From: Flagellimonas oceanensis
GTDB lineage: Bacteria > Bacteroidota > Bacteroidia > Flavobacteriales > Flavobacteriaceae
Direction: 5' to 3'
Length of the DNA: 64,000 bases
NCBI RefSeq assembly: GCF_003992595.1
Contig: NZ_RZNA01000024.1
Coordinates: forward strand, 157,382-221,381
Position numbers and translations under genes: made by a program. Under the pieces are notes generated by a model, which was not told the DNA's origin, searched no databases, and worked only from the letters and a program-made list of their open reading frames with translations. Below are positions 36,220 to 46,000 of the stretch, piece by piece; within the stretch, counting starts at the first letter, position 1; each line of letters opens with the position of its first letter.

Positions 36220-38487
36220 TCAAAACCAATATCCCACACTGAAGAAAACGTTGCTTTCCGACAACTCAGGAGACCAAGAGTAATATACTTGGATGGGACC
36301 CAAAAAGGATTCAAAACCGTAACCCACTCCGTAACCTGAAAAAGTGGGCTCCTTGAACCAGTCCCCAGTCCTAAAAAGATCATCCTCGATATTGGCATAA
36401 TTGGCCGAGAACAAAAAATGGTGCTTGTAGGTAAATTCGTAATCCAGTCTACCGTACCCTTTGATAAAACTATTGCCCGGGAGACTAAGAAAGTCATAGC
36501 CAAAAAAGGGGACAAAATTATTCACAAAGTCGTTCCCGAAACCTCCCAAAATAAAATCAAAAGAAGTGACAGGGGATGTTCCCAGCTTAACTCCTCCTTC
36601 GGTTTCAAGTTGTAGGCTCAAACCGGGCAACAATGACATGGTTCCACCTAGTTTTGCCTTACCTACCGCAAACTGGCTAAAATTATCATTGTAATCGGAC
36701 GAGAGGGCATAAAAATGGAAGTCCCCATCAAACAAAAGTCCTTTGGTTGGGAAATACTTGTCGTCATAGGTATCCAATTTTATTTGGGAATAAGCACTGA
36801 AGTAATTGGAGTTTTCAAACGTGGTGCGCTGGTTGGAAGCTGAAATATCCATCTCTGCATCGGCATCGATATTGTTCAACGTTCGCGTACTGTAGTTCAA
36901 AAATTTGTGTTCCGCCCCAATGGTAAATGCAAATTCCTCTTGCAAAACAGTTTGCAGATACACCTGATTGGTAAGATCGGTCACATCAATATTGATTCTT
37001 TGGATATTGGGGTCGTTGGGAACATTAAAATTTCCTTGTATCAGGGAAAAATCGGTTTCCGCATCAAAATCGGTCAATTTTGAATTGATGCCAAAACTCC
37101 AATAATAACCCTTGTCCAAATAATACTGCATGTTGTACCTAATGTGGTCGCCCAGGATAAAATCAAAGGAAGCCACATCATCCTTCATTAAAAAGTTCTT
37201 TTTGGTCAAGTTGATGAGCGCCGCGCTTTTATAAAGATCATCGTAATGGGCGGACATTTTGATGAACATCTTGGTCGGGTTTTCCTTAAGCTTTAAAATC
37301 AAATCCGTGCCCAGTCCATTCGATATCAAATCATACCGTATGGCCTTAAAGTTTCCCGTGGCCGAAAGATTGCTCATCCCCTGCCTTAGATCGGCAAACG
37401 ATATTTTTTCAGCCAAGTTGAACCGCAACTTCCCTTTGAAATAACCTCTGGTATATTGATCGTTACCCTCGATGATCATCCGGTTGATGGTCAAACTATC
37501 TGCTATCTTGACACTCTTCCTTGGCTTTGGCGATACTTTTTGACTTTGGGCGATTTGCTTCAGCTCATCCAACTTACCCTGGGCGGCTTCTTCCCCGCTT
37601 TTTACGATTCGTTTTCCTTTATCAAAAGCTATGACCGAGAACTCATCAATATCCGGTCTAATGTAGATGTCCGTTTCCTTGGATTTCTTTTTCATATCGT
37701 TCACCGTACGATAGTTGTTGATCTGCAGCAATATTTCCGTTGCAGAGGAAAGGGATTCCCTTGTGGCCAGGTCATGTTGCACATCCACCCCGATAATAAT
37801 ATCGGCACCCATGGCCCTGACTTGATTTATAGGATAATTATTGACCACTCCTCCATCAATCAAAATTTGTCCCTCTATTTCCGCAGGTTCAAAAAGCGAA
37901 GGAAATGTTCCACTTGCCACAATGGCTTCGGGCAAATATCCTTTGTCCAACAAAACTTCTTCTCCGGTCTCCACATTGGTGGCCATACACAGAAATGGGA
38001 TGGGCAATTTCCTGAAATCCTGCACATCCTTCACATGGAAAAGCAATTGCACCAAAAGATTGTAAATGTTCTGTCCACCGGAGATCGCCTGTGGGAAGGA
38101 TACTTTAAAATTTTCGAATGGGAGGGATAGCGCATAACGTTCCGAATCCTCTTTTTCATAAAAGGTTTTGGCACTTCGAGGCACATTATCCTGAATCAAA
38201 TCGGTAAAATCGGTGCTCCTGAAAATAGAGTCCAATTGGTGCGACGAATATCCCGATGCATACAAGGCTCCGACAATGGCACCCATACTTGTACCGCCTA
38301 TGTAATCCACTTTTACCCCGGCTTCCTCAATAATCTTCAATGCTCCAATATGGGCCAACCCTTTGGCACCACCCCCACTCAACACCAAGCCCACCTTGGG
38401 TGGTTTGCCATCTGAAGTGTTTTGGGCAAATACCATCGTGCCCAGAAAGGCAAATAGAAATGTGAGTATGATTGCCTTGTTTCGCAT
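36220..38487 (-). CDS. patatin-like phospholipase with BamA-type barrel
   Basis: A 755-residue outer-membrane protein similar in layout to Pseudomonas PlpD. After a signal peptide (1-21, ending VFAQ) comes a patatin domain with GLVLSGGGAKGLAHIGALK (oxyanion loop), the nucleophile Ser in GGTSMGAIVGALYASG, and the catalytic Asp in IDGGVVNNYP. A POTRA-like segment at about 330-400 (INRMIIEGNDQYTRGYFKGK) leads into a 16-strand barrel ending SVGYWF. It would cleave phospholipids at or outside the outer membrane. It lies three bases after uvrC on the same strand. Confidence 0.92.
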   Translation of the reverse strand: MRNKAIILTFLFAFLGTMVFAQNTSDGKPPKVGLVLSGGGAKGLAHIGALKIIEEAGVKVDYIGGTSMGAIVGALYASGYSSHQLDSIFRSTDFTDLIQDNVPRSAKTFYEKEDSERYALSLPFENFKVSFPQAISGGQNIYNLLVQLLFHVKDVQDFRKLPIPFLCMATNVETGEEVLLDKGYLPEAIVASGTFPSLFEPAEIEGQILIDGGVVNNYPINQVRAMGADIIIGVDVQHDLATRESLSSATEILLQINNYRTVNDMKKKSKETDIYIRPDIDEFSVIAFDKGKRIVKSGEEAAQGKLDELKQIAQSQKVSPKPRKSVKIADSLTINRMIIEGNDQYTRGYFKGKLRFNLAEKISFADLRQGMSNLSATGNFKAIRYDLISNGLGTDLILKLKENPTKMFIKMSAHYDDLYKSAALINLTKKNFLMKDDVASFDFILGDHIRYNMQYYLDKGYYWSFGINSKLTDFDAETDFSLIQGNFNVPNDPNIQRINIDVTDLTNQVYLQTVLQEEFAFTIGAEHKFLNYSTRTLNNIDADAEMDISASNQRTTFENSNYFSAYSQIKLDTYDDKYFPTKGLLFDGDFHFYALSSDYNDNFSQFAVGKAKLGGTMSLLPGLSLQLETEGGVKLGTSPVTSFDFILGGFGNDFVNNFVPFFGYDFLSLPGNSFIKGYGRLDYEFTYKHHFLFSANYANIEDDLFRTGDWFKEPTFSGYGVGYGFESFLGPIQVYYSWSPELSESNVFFSVGYWF

Positions 38488-38490
38488 GTT

Positions 38491-40284
38491 TTACTTGTGA
38501 AAGGTTTTATAAATTTTCTTTGCTTTGGACTCCCCAACGGATGCCGTCAAAGTTTCCAATGATGCCTCTTTGATTCGCTTTACCGATTTAAAGCTTTTCA
38601 ACAGTTGTTGAGCGGTTTTCTCTCCAATTCCATCAATGTTCACCAATTCCGAACCAATGGCTCCTTTGCTCCTTTTGTTCCTGTGATGCGTAATTCCAAA
38701 ACGGTGCGCTTCGTTTCGGAGTTGTTGTATTATTTTCAGGGTTTCCGACCTTTTGTCCAAATACAATGGCACCGGGTCATCTGGAAAGTAAATCTCCTCC
38801 AAACGTTTGGCTATCCCAATAATGGCGATTTTTCCACGCAATCCCAAAACCTCCAAACTCTTTAAGGCCGAAGACAATTGACCCTTTCCACCATCGATAA
38901 CAATAAGCTGGGGAAGGGGCTCTTCTTCGTTGAGCAACCGTTTGTACCTCCTGAACACCACCTCCTCCATGCTGGCAAAATCATCTGGGCCTTCCACTGT
39001 TTTTATGTTGAAATGGCGATAATCCTTCTTGGATGGTTTCCCATCCTTAAAGACTACGCAGGCCGCAACGGGATTGCTCCCCTGTATGTTGGAGTTGTCA
39101 AAACATTCTATATGTCTTGGCTCTGCGGACAGGCGCAAATCGGATTTCATTTGACCCATAATGCGTTTGGTATGGCGGTCGGGGTCTGTTATTTTGATTT
39201 GTTTCAACCTGTCTTGACGATAGAATCTGGCGTTACGTTCCGATAAATCCAAAATCCTACGTTTATCGCCCAGTTTGGGCAAGGTTACTTTCAGGTCTCC
39301 ATCAACAGTGACGGGAAATGGTAAATAAACTTCCTTTGATTTTGAGTTGAAGCGTTGTCGAATTTCAGTGATGCCCAATTGCAGCAATTCCTCATCCGTT
39401 TCATCCAGTTTTTTCTTGATTTCCAAGGTATGCGACCTGATTATCGCCCCATGGGAAATCTGTAAAAAATTAACGTAACCGTAGGTCTCATCCGAAATGA
39501 TCGTGAAGACATCCACATTGTTGATCTTTGGGTTTACCACGGTGGATTTTGCCTGATAGTTCTCAAGGACTTCGATCTTATCCTTTACCCGTTGTGCTTT
39601 TTCAAACGCCATCTCATCTGCATAATCCTTCATTTGTTTTTTGAAGGTCTGTATGGAGTTTTTTAAGTTCCCTTTTATAATCTGCCTGATATCCTCTATC
39701 TGATCATGATACTCCTTCTCGGTCTGGAACCCCTCGCAAGGACCCAAACAGTTACCTAAATGATAATCCAAGCATACTTTGTACTTTCCCGAATCAATTT
39801 TTTCTTCGGACAGATCATAATTACAGGTGCGCAGGGGGTACAAGCTTTTGATCAAGTCCAAAAGTGTCCGTACCGTTTTCATGCTGGTGTAGGGTCCAAA
39901 ATATTCAGAACCATCCTTGATCAACTTACGGGTGGAAAATACTCGGGGGAACCTTTCATTTTTGATGCAGATCCAAGGATAGGATTTATCGTCCTTGAGC
40001 AGCACATTGTATCGGGGAAGCAATTTTTTGATGAGATTGTTTTCAAGTAAAAGGGCATCCGACTCTGTGGGCACCACAATATGCTTTATGGAATCAATCT
40101 TTTTGACCAACACCCGTGTTTTCCCATACTCCTGCCTTTTATTGAAATAAGAGGATACCCGTTTCTTCAGATTTTTGGCCTTGCCCACATATAGGATCTT
40201 TCCATCGGCATCATAGAACTGATACACACCCGGATTATCTGGAAGTGCACTTAATTGTACTTTTAATGATGATGATTTGGACAT
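38491..40284 (-). CDS. uvrC: UvrABC excinuclease subunit C
   Basis: Makes both incisions in nucleotide-excision repair. The 597-residue protein has a GIY-YIG domain (PGVYQFYDADGKILYVGKAK near 18-37), four cysteines around CNYDLSEEKIDSGKYKVCLDYHLGNCLGPCEG (shown in part as YHLGNCLGPCEGF), a UVR motif near 205-240, the RNase H-like nuclease domain with HIECFDNSNIQG and VIDGGKGQLSSAL, and a helix-hairpin-helix end. Length is normal. Patatin follows after three bases. A -7 box lies 40 bases upstream of its ATG. Confidence 0.97.
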   Translation of the reverse strand: MSKSSSLKVQLSALPDNPGVYQFYDADGKILYVGKAKNLKKRVSSYFNKRQEYGKTRVLVKKIDSIKHIVVPTESDALLLENNLIKKLLPRYNVLLKDDKSYPWICIKNERFPRVFSTRKLIKDGSEYFGPYTSMKTVRTLLDLIKSLYPLRTCNYDLSEEKIDSGKYKVCLDYHLGNCLGPCEGFQTEKEYHDQIEDIRQIIKGNLKNSIQTFKKQMKDYADEMAFEKAQRVKDKIEVLENYQAKSTVVNPKINNVDVFTIISDETYGYVNFLQISHGAIIRSHTLEIKKKLDETDEELLQLGITEIRQRFNSKSKEVYLPFPVTVDGDLKVTLPKLGDKRRILDLSERNARFYRQDRLKQIKITDPDRHTKRIMGQMKSDLRLSAEPRHIECFDNSNIQGSNPVAACVVFKDGKPSKKDYRHFNIKTVEGPDDFASMEEVVFRRYKRLLNEEEPLPQLIVIDGGKGQLSSALKSLEVLGLRGKIAIIGIAKRLEEIYFPDDPVPLYLDKRSETLKIIQQLRNEAHRFGITHHRNKRSKGAIGSELVNIDGIGEKTAQQLLKSFKSVKRIKEASLETLTASVGESKAKKIYKTFHK

Positions 40285-40322
40285 AGATGGCTCCGAAAAA
40301 TGAACTGATTTTGACTTTACAA

Positions 40323-40330
40323 CAAATTTA
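40323..40330 (-). promoter_or_regulatory. -7 box for uvrC
   Basis: On the minus strand this reads TAAATTTG, an exact TAnnTTTG match, implying a leader of about 32 bases for uvrC. No clear TTG -33 box. Confidence 0.4.
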
Positions 40331-40467
40331 TACTTTAATTGTCGTCATTGTTGTTAAACTTGATCGATTCCTGTTTTGTGTTGACGTGTAATTGGTTTCA
40401 AATGATGGATTGCTCAAGAGACCACAAAATCAGAATTTTACGTTCATAATTTTAATCTTTTCCCAAA

Positions 40468-40506
40468 CTGGGGTTTTTCCTTAAAAAAACTATGGAAAAC
40501 CCCCAG
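40468..40506. other. long hairpin in the uvrC/small-ORF gap
   Basis: CTGGGGTTTTTCC pairs with GGAAAACCCCCAG over 13 positions with one mismatch and a 13-base A-rich loop. Neither strand has a T-run directly after the stem, so it is not a standard terminator. It lies in a 352-base gap (40285-40636) that otherwise holds only the uvrC -7 box and the direct repeats. Confidence 0.5.
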
Positions 40507-40554
40507 TCAACTTATTGTGAATCAGTCTAAATTGTTAAACTGTTGCTAAAAACT

Positions 40555-40585
40555 GTGCATTTCATCGATAAAAAGTGCATTTCAT
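40555..40585. repeat. 11-bp direct repeat with 20-bp period
   Basis: GTGCATTTCAT occurs at 40555-40565 and again at 40575-40585. The two copies are exactly 20 bases apart start to start, close to two helical turns, as expected for a regulator that binds one face of DNA. They lie 52-82 bases before the small membrane ORF. Confidence 0.55.
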
Positions 40586-40636
40586 GGTAAATTTTTCAAA
40601 TGTTTTACTTACATTTAACCATATAATTACAATCCT

Positions 40637-40732
40637 ATGGAAAACTATATCATCGTTTTGGGAATGTACTTGATTTTGATGCTTTTCTTCAAAATCTTTT
40701 TCTCCGTTGCAACCAACAAAGGAGAGCAATAG
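40637..40732 (+). CDS. 31-residue single-helix membrane protein, likely real
   Basis: The frame reads MENYIIVLGMYLILMLFFKI followed by FFSVATNKGEQ and a TAG. It is one hydrophobic helix (about 4-25) with a charged C-terminus, typical of small membrane proteins that assist larger complexes. It lies 41 bases before the 5-formyl-THF cyclo-ligase ATG in the same direction. I do not recognise a family. Support is limited to its composition, its ATG start and a conserved-looking position after possible operator repeats. Confidence 0.5.
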   Translation: MENYIIVLGMYLILMLFFKIFFSVATNKGEQ

Positions 40733-40773
40733 TCCATTGCCCTAAAACAACCCCAAAAATCTTCAACAGTTGA

Positions 40774-41337
40774 ATGTTGAAACATGAATTAAGAAAAAAG
40801 TATAAAAATCTGAGAGCGGATATTTCTCCTGAACAAGCCTCGGATTTCAGTTTGGCAATAGCCAACAGTTTACTCCAAATCCCGATATGGGATTTTTTTT
40901 ATTACCATATATTTCTGAGCATAGAAGAAAAAAGTGAAGTGGACACCTTGCCTCTTATTACCTTGTTGCTAGGCAAGGACAAAAATGTAGTGGTTCCCAA
41001 GGTCAGCGGCAATGATTCCATGGAAAATTATTTGCTTACCGATAATACTTCTTTGAAAAAAAGCGCTTGGGGCGTTTCCGAACCAGTTGATGGCATTGAA
41101 GTTCCCGAGAGCAAAATCGATGTCGTTTTTGTTCCGCTTTTAGCTTTTGATGCCTTGGGCAACCGTGTAGGATATGGCAAGGGTTTTTATGATGGATTTT
41201 TGCAAAAGTGCAGAAAAGAGACCCTTAAAATAGGGGTGTCGTTCTTCCAGTCTGAAGAAGAACCCATTTCCGATGTGAATGCAAATGATGTTAAATTGGA
41301 TTATTGCGTAACCCCCGAAAAGGTTTATACATTCTGA
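40774..41337 (+). CDS. 5-formyltetrahydrofolate cyclo-ligase
   Basis: Converts 5-formyl-THF to 5,10-methenyl-THF using ATP, returning stored folate to the one-carbon pool. The 187-residue protein starts KHELRKKYKNLRADIS, as family members do, and carries SAWGVSEPVDG near 95-105, VFVPLLAFDALGNRVGYGKGFYDGFL in two steps near 123-148 and a final VKLDYCVTPEKVYTF. Its last 13 bases overlap the 3' end of the opposing lspA gene, so no terminator separates the two. Confidence 0.93.
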   Translation: MLKHELRKKYKNLRADISPEQASDFSLAIANSLLQIPIWDFFYYHIFLSIEEKSEVDTLPLITLLLGKDKNVVVPKVSGNDSMENYLLTDNTSLKKSAWGVSEPVDGIEVPESKIDVVFVPLLAFDALGNRVGYGKGFYDGFLQKCRKETLKIGVSFFQSEEEPISDVNANDVKLDYCVTPEKVYTF

Positions 41338-41975
41338 TCGGCAGCTTCCTCCTTCTTCTCCTCTTGCTTTGGAAATGCCTTTTTATTGAACACAATCAAA
41401 ATACCAACTCCCGTACTTATTGCCGTGTCGGCAATATTGAACACGGGTTCAAAAAATCGGAATCGTTGACCCCCCACCGATGGTACCCAATCGGGCCAAG
41501 TGGTATCCACCAAGGGAAAATATAGCATATCCACCACCTTGCCATGAAATAGGCTACCATACGCTTCATCTGCAAACAATGTGGCAACCTGTCCGTTACT
41601 ATGATCAAAAATGATTCCGTAGAAAACAGAATCGATAATGTTGCCAACGGCTCCAGCAAAAATCAAGGAAACAGCCAAAATCAATGTTCGGGGCGATTGT
41701 TTTCTGATAATATCCCACAACCAATATCCGATACCAAAAACAGCGAAAATTCGGAAAATGGTCAAAATCAATTTTCCTGTAGGTTCCGAAATGGGCAATA
41801 AGTCGCTCAGCTTCGTGCCCCAGGCAGCCCCCTCATTCTCAATAAAAAGAATTTTGAACCAACCAAACACATCATGGGCCTCGCCCAAGATAAAACTGGT
41901 CTTGATATAGATTTTACTTATCTGGTCCACCAGTAGGATCAGTATGATGATAATAAGGGACTTTTTTAAATTCAT
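41325..41975 (-). CDS. lspA: lipoprotein signal peptidase
   Basis: An inner-membrane aspartic protease that cleaves lipoprotein signal peptides before the modified Cys. The 216-residue protein has four membrane segments. The two catalytic aspartates lie in GNIIDSVFYG and FNIADTAISTG, and the conserved ENEGAAWG motif lies near residue 47-54. It is longer than the E. coli enzyme through a periplasmic insert of about 40 residues between the catalytic motifs, a usual Bacteroidota trait. It would process the many lipoproteins encoded in this window. In related genomes it follows dksA; here one extra gene intervenes. Confidence 0.95.
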   Translation of the reverse strand: MNLKKSLIIIILILLVDQISKIYIKTSFILGEAHDVFGWFKILFIENEGAAWGTKLSDLLPISEPTGKLILTIFRIFAVFGIGYWLWDIIRKQSPRTLILAVSLIFAGAVGNIIDSVFYGIIFDHSNGQVATLFADEAYGSLFHGKVVDMLYFPLVDTTWPDWVPSVGGQRFRFFEPVFNIADTAISTGVGILIVFNKKAFPKQEEKKEEAADQNV

Positions 41976-42008
41976 GCTTTTACTAAAGAGATTGCAAAAA
42001 TATGGATA

Positions 42009-42629
42009 TTATTTCGTTTTGGTCAGGAAGATGTTACCTTCTATTGTCTTCAGAACAAATTGATTGTACCCAAAAGGTATGGTTTCTTTTTTCACATGTC
42101 CATAGGCACTCTCCGCATCAATGGTACCACTGGGGACAGTCAACAAAATATCCCCTTTTTGTGTGGTTACCTGCACGGATTCCGCAACATTTTCCAAAGT
42201 ACAGCGCCCATCTGACAAGGTTACATTCAAATCCTCGTAAGTTCCTGTCGCGTATAGATTGGTATTGGTGCCAAAAACATCAACATTCTTATATTCCGGC
42301 ACACTGATTTCCAAAGCTATGGAAACCACTTTGTGGGCACTGAGTTTATCATTTGGGTTTACAAATAGAGGTTGGAAACCAGCACTTATCATTGCGGTGG
42401 TTCCATTTTGCTTTATGGAAATCAACAAGTCCTTGGCGTATTCCCCTTCCATACTAGCGGAAACATGCACCTCATCGGTCGGTTCTGTCTTTAGGTCAAT
42501 TCGGTAGCAATATTGCGCATCAATTTGAATGGTTTCCGTTCTATCATCAATAAAAGCTTTCTTTACCAATTTTTGCCCATGAACATGCACGAGCGCAAAA
42601 AAAACCAACAAAAACACCGACACCCTCAT
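42009..42629 (-). CDS. secreted adhesin-like (DUF4097/DUF2807-type) beta-helix protein
   Basis: A 206-residue protein with a signal peptide (1-19, ending VHGQ). The mature part has repeated short beta strands such as KNVDVFGTNTNLYATGTYED, LNVTLSDGRCTLENVAESVQ and VTTQKGDILLTVPSG, a pattern of the putative auto-transporter adhesin head (GIN) and DUF4097 families. Its role is unknown; secretion to the periplasm is likely. It lies between a terminator of the dksA-like gene and lspA (33-base gap), with all three on the minus strand. Confidence 0.65.
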   Translation of the reverse strand: MRVSVFLLVFFALVHVHGQKLVKKAFIDDRTETIQIDAQYCYRIDLKTEPTDEVHVSASMEGEYAKDLLISIKQNGTTAMISAGFQPLFVNPNDKLSAHKVVSIALEISVPEYKNVDVFGTNTNLYATGTYEDLNVTLSDGRCTLENVAESVQVTTQKGDILLTVPSGTIDAESAYGHVKKETIPFGYNQFVLKTIEGNIFLTKTK

Positions 42630-42636
42630 AAAGAAA

Positions 42637-42654
42637 AAACGCCCGAAGGCGTTT
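42637..42654 (-). terminator. terminator after the dksA-like gene
   Basis: AAACGCC-CGAA-GGCGTTT on the plus strand forms a 7-bp stem with a tetraloop; the minus strand continues into six T. It separates ileS-dksA from the adhesin-like gene and lspA. Confidence 0.8.
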
Positions 42655-42657
42655 CAT

Positions 42658-43041
42658 TTATTTCTGCATGTTCTTAGCCTCGATACTCAACGTAGCATGG
42701 GGCACAAGCTTTAAACGCTCCTTGTTGATGAGCTTTCCGGTAACTCTGCAGATACCATAGGTTTTGTTCTCAATACGCAACAAAGCGTTTTTAAGGTCAC
42801 GGATAAATTTCTCCTGACGGATGGCCAACTGCGTGTTCGCCTCCTTGCTCATGGTCTCAGAACCTTCTTCGAAAGCCTTGAACGTCGGCGAGGTATCATC
42901 GGTACCATTGTTACCATCGTTCATATAAGAACTCTTTAAAAGCTCCAAGTGTTTCTTGGCCTTATCTATTTTTTCCTCAATCAAGGTTCTGAATTCAGCA
43001 AGGTCCGCATCGGAATATCTTACTTTTGAATCTTCTGCCAT
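42658..43041 (-). CDS. TraR/DksA-family regulator with degenerate zinc finger
   Basis: A 127-residue cytoplasmic protein with an N-terminal coiled coil (about 10-70) and a C-terminal DksA-type fold: RIENKTYGICRVTGKLINKE then RLKLVPHATLSIEA. Where DksA has two CxxC pairs, this protein keeps one Cys only (C-R-V-T and S-I-E-A), so it cannot bind zinc in the usual way. DksA proteins enter the RNA polymerase secondary channel and adjust transcription with ppGpp. It starts five bases after ileS stops. The order ileS-dksA-lspA is one I recall from flavobacteria. Confidence 0.88.
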   Translation of the reverse strand: MAEDSKVRYSDADLAEFRTLIEEKIDKAKKHLELLKSSYMNDGNNGTDDTSPTFKAFEEGSETMSKEANTQLAIRQEKFIRDLKNALLRIENKTYGICRVTGKLINKERLKLVPHATLSIEAKNMQK

Positions 43042-43045
43042 TTTC

Positions 43046-46000
43046 TTAATGTTTTTGAATAAACAATTTTGTGTTCACCTCATCAAAGGCTATCTCTGTA
43101 CCCTCTTCAAGTTTCTCTTCAAAGTTGAGCTCAGCGGTCAAGGTTTCCGTTTTGATATAATCCTCATTGCTGGAAACCGCATTTTCCACTAGGCCATCCT
43201 TCAATATCTTTATGTCAATTTTATCGGTCACTTCAAATCCCGATTCCTTTCTCAGGTTCTGGATTCGGTTCACAAGTTCCCTTGCAATCCCCTCTTTTCT
43301 CAAGGTTTCATCTATGATAACGTCCAAGGCCACCGTCAATGGACCTGCACTTGCCACCAACCATCCTTCGATATCTTGTGAGCTAATGTCTACATCGGTT
43401 AACTGTAAATTAACGGTTTTATTTTCCAACTGCAGCACTAATTCACCTTCTCTTTCAATTTTTTGTATGTCTTCCTGACCCAATTTGGATACCTCAGCGG
43501 CAATCGCTTTCATATCCTTACCAAATTTTGGGCCCAACACCTTAAAATTGGGTTTTATCTGTTTTACCAATACTCCTGAAGCATCGTCCAACATTTCAAT
43601 CTCCTTCACATTCACTTCGGATTTGACCAAGTTGGAAACAGCTTCGATATCATTTCGTTGCTGATCGTCCAACACTGGAATCATGATTTTTTGAAGCGGT
43701 TGGCGCACCTTGATTTTCTCCTTCTGACGGATGGATAGTACCAAAGAAGAGATTTTCTGTGCCAACTGCATTTTACGCTCCAAATCCTTGTTGACCATAT
43801 CGGCATCAAAAACTGGGAACTCGGCCAAGTGAACACTTTCAAAACCTTCTTTTTTGGTAGTCGCATCCAAATCCCTGTACAATTGATCCATAAAGAACGG
43901 AGCAATAGGTGCAGATAATTTGGCGACAGTTGCTAAGCAGGTGTAAAGAGTTTGGTATGCGGAAATCTTATCCGTGCCATAATCCCCTTTCCAGAAACGT
44001 CTTCTGCACAAACGAACGTACCAATTGCTCAGATTTTCCTGAACGTAATCGGAAATCATTCGAGCGGCACGCGTAGCTTCATAATCCCCATAAGCTTCAT
44101 CCACATTTTTGATCAAGGTATGTAGTTCGGATAGGATCCACTGATCAATCTCTGGCCTTTCTTCCAACGGAATATCGGCTTCAGAGTAATCAAACTCATC
44201 AATATTGGCGTAAAGCGACATAAATGAGTAGGTATTGTAGAGTGTCCCGAAGAACTTTCGTTTTACCTCCACAACACCTTCTATATCAAACTTTAGGTTG
44301 TCCCATGGGTTTGCATTGGAAATCATATACCAACGTGTGGCATCGGGGCCGTGCTCTGGCAACACCTCGAAAGGATCTACGGCATTGCCCAATCGCTTGG
44401 ACATCTTTTTGCCTTCCTTGTCCAGAACAAGTCCGTTGGAAACCACATTTTTATAGGCGATACTATCAAAAACCATGGTTCCTATGGCGTGAAGGGTATA
44501 GAACCAACCACGGGTCTGGTCCACACCTTCGGCAATGAAATTGGCGGGAAATGCAACTCCATCATCAATCAATTCCTTGTTTTCAAACGGATAATGCCAT
44601 TGTGCGTAGGGCATGGAGCCACTATCGAACCAAACATCGATAAGGTCGGCCTCACGCTTCATGGGTTGTCCCGATGGCGAAACCAAAGTGATACCATCCA
44701 CAATATTTTTGTGCAAATCGATTTTGTCGTAGTTCTCCTCGCTCATATCGCCCACCACAAAATCCTCGAATACATCTTTGTCCATCAGCCCAGCTTCAAC
44801 AGCTTTGGCCATTTCCGATTTCAACTCCTCCACAGAACCTATGATCAACTCTTCCTTGCCATCTTCGGTACGCCAAATGGGCAATGGAATACCCCAGTAC
44901 CTGGAACGGGATAGGTTCCAATCATTGGCATTGGCCAACCAGTTGCCAAAACGACCTTCTCCAGTGGATTTTGGCTTCCAATTAATGGTCTGGTTCAGCT
45001 CGAACATACGATCCTTGACATCGGTTACCTTGATGAACCAAGAATTCAATGGATAATACAAGATGGGTTTGTCCGTACGCCAGCAATTTGGATAGCTGTG
45101 CACATATTTCTCGACCTTAAAGGCCTTGTTCTCTATTTTTAGTTTGATGGCAATCTCTACATCGACCGACTTTTCGGGAGCTTCGCCCTCGTCATAGTAT
45201 TCGTTTTTTACGTATTTGCCCCCAAACTCTTTCATTTCAGGTCGAAACTTCCCTTGAAGGTCTACCAATGGAACGGGATTGTCGTTTTCGTCCAAAACCA
45301 ACATAGGTGGAATCTCTGGAGTGGCCTGTTTTGCCACCAAGGCATCATCCGCACCAAAGGTGGGCGCCGTATGCACTATACCCGTACCATCTTCGGTAGT
45401 TACAAAATCACCGGAAATGATTCTGAAAGCATTCTCTGGATTTTGGTAAGGCTGTACGTAGTCTATCAATTGCTCATACTGTATGCCGACCATATCCTTC
45501 CCTACAAAGGATCGACCTACCAGATAAGGTATCTTTTTATCTCCTTCTTGGAATGACTTCAATTCTTCCTCTGTTTCAACTTGTTTGAACTTGCCGGAAA
45601 AATTGTAACCCACCAAGTTTTTAGCAACTACCACGTTGATCGGCTCAAACGTATATTGGTTGTATGATCTCACCAATACATACTCAATCTTTGGACCTAC
45701 CGTCAAAGCGGTGTTCGACGGAAGTGTCCAAGGTGTGGTCGTCCATGCCAAAAAGTGAATGTCCCCGTCCACATCTTTCAAGAAATCTGGCAATGAATCG
45801 GTCTTGGCCTTGAACTGTGCGGTTACCGTAGTGTCCGTAACATCTTGGTACGTTCCTGGCTGATTCAGCTCATGGGAACTCAATCCAGTCCCCGCCTTTG
45901 GCGAAAAGGGCTGGATGGTATATCCTTTATATATAAGTCCTTTGTCGTAAATCTGCTTGAGTAACCACCAAACGGATTCCATGTACTTGGGTTTGTAGGT

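Noticed and set aside
37456..38130. A 224-codon plus-strand open frame opposite the patatin gene
   Set aside because: It is an antisense shadow of a well-supported patatin domain with clear motifs, has no family resemblance and no plausible signals of its own.
40285..40320. A longer N-terminus for uvrC
   Set aside because: The GIY-YIG domain begins at the normal distance from the chosen ATG and no extra start fits before the -7 box.
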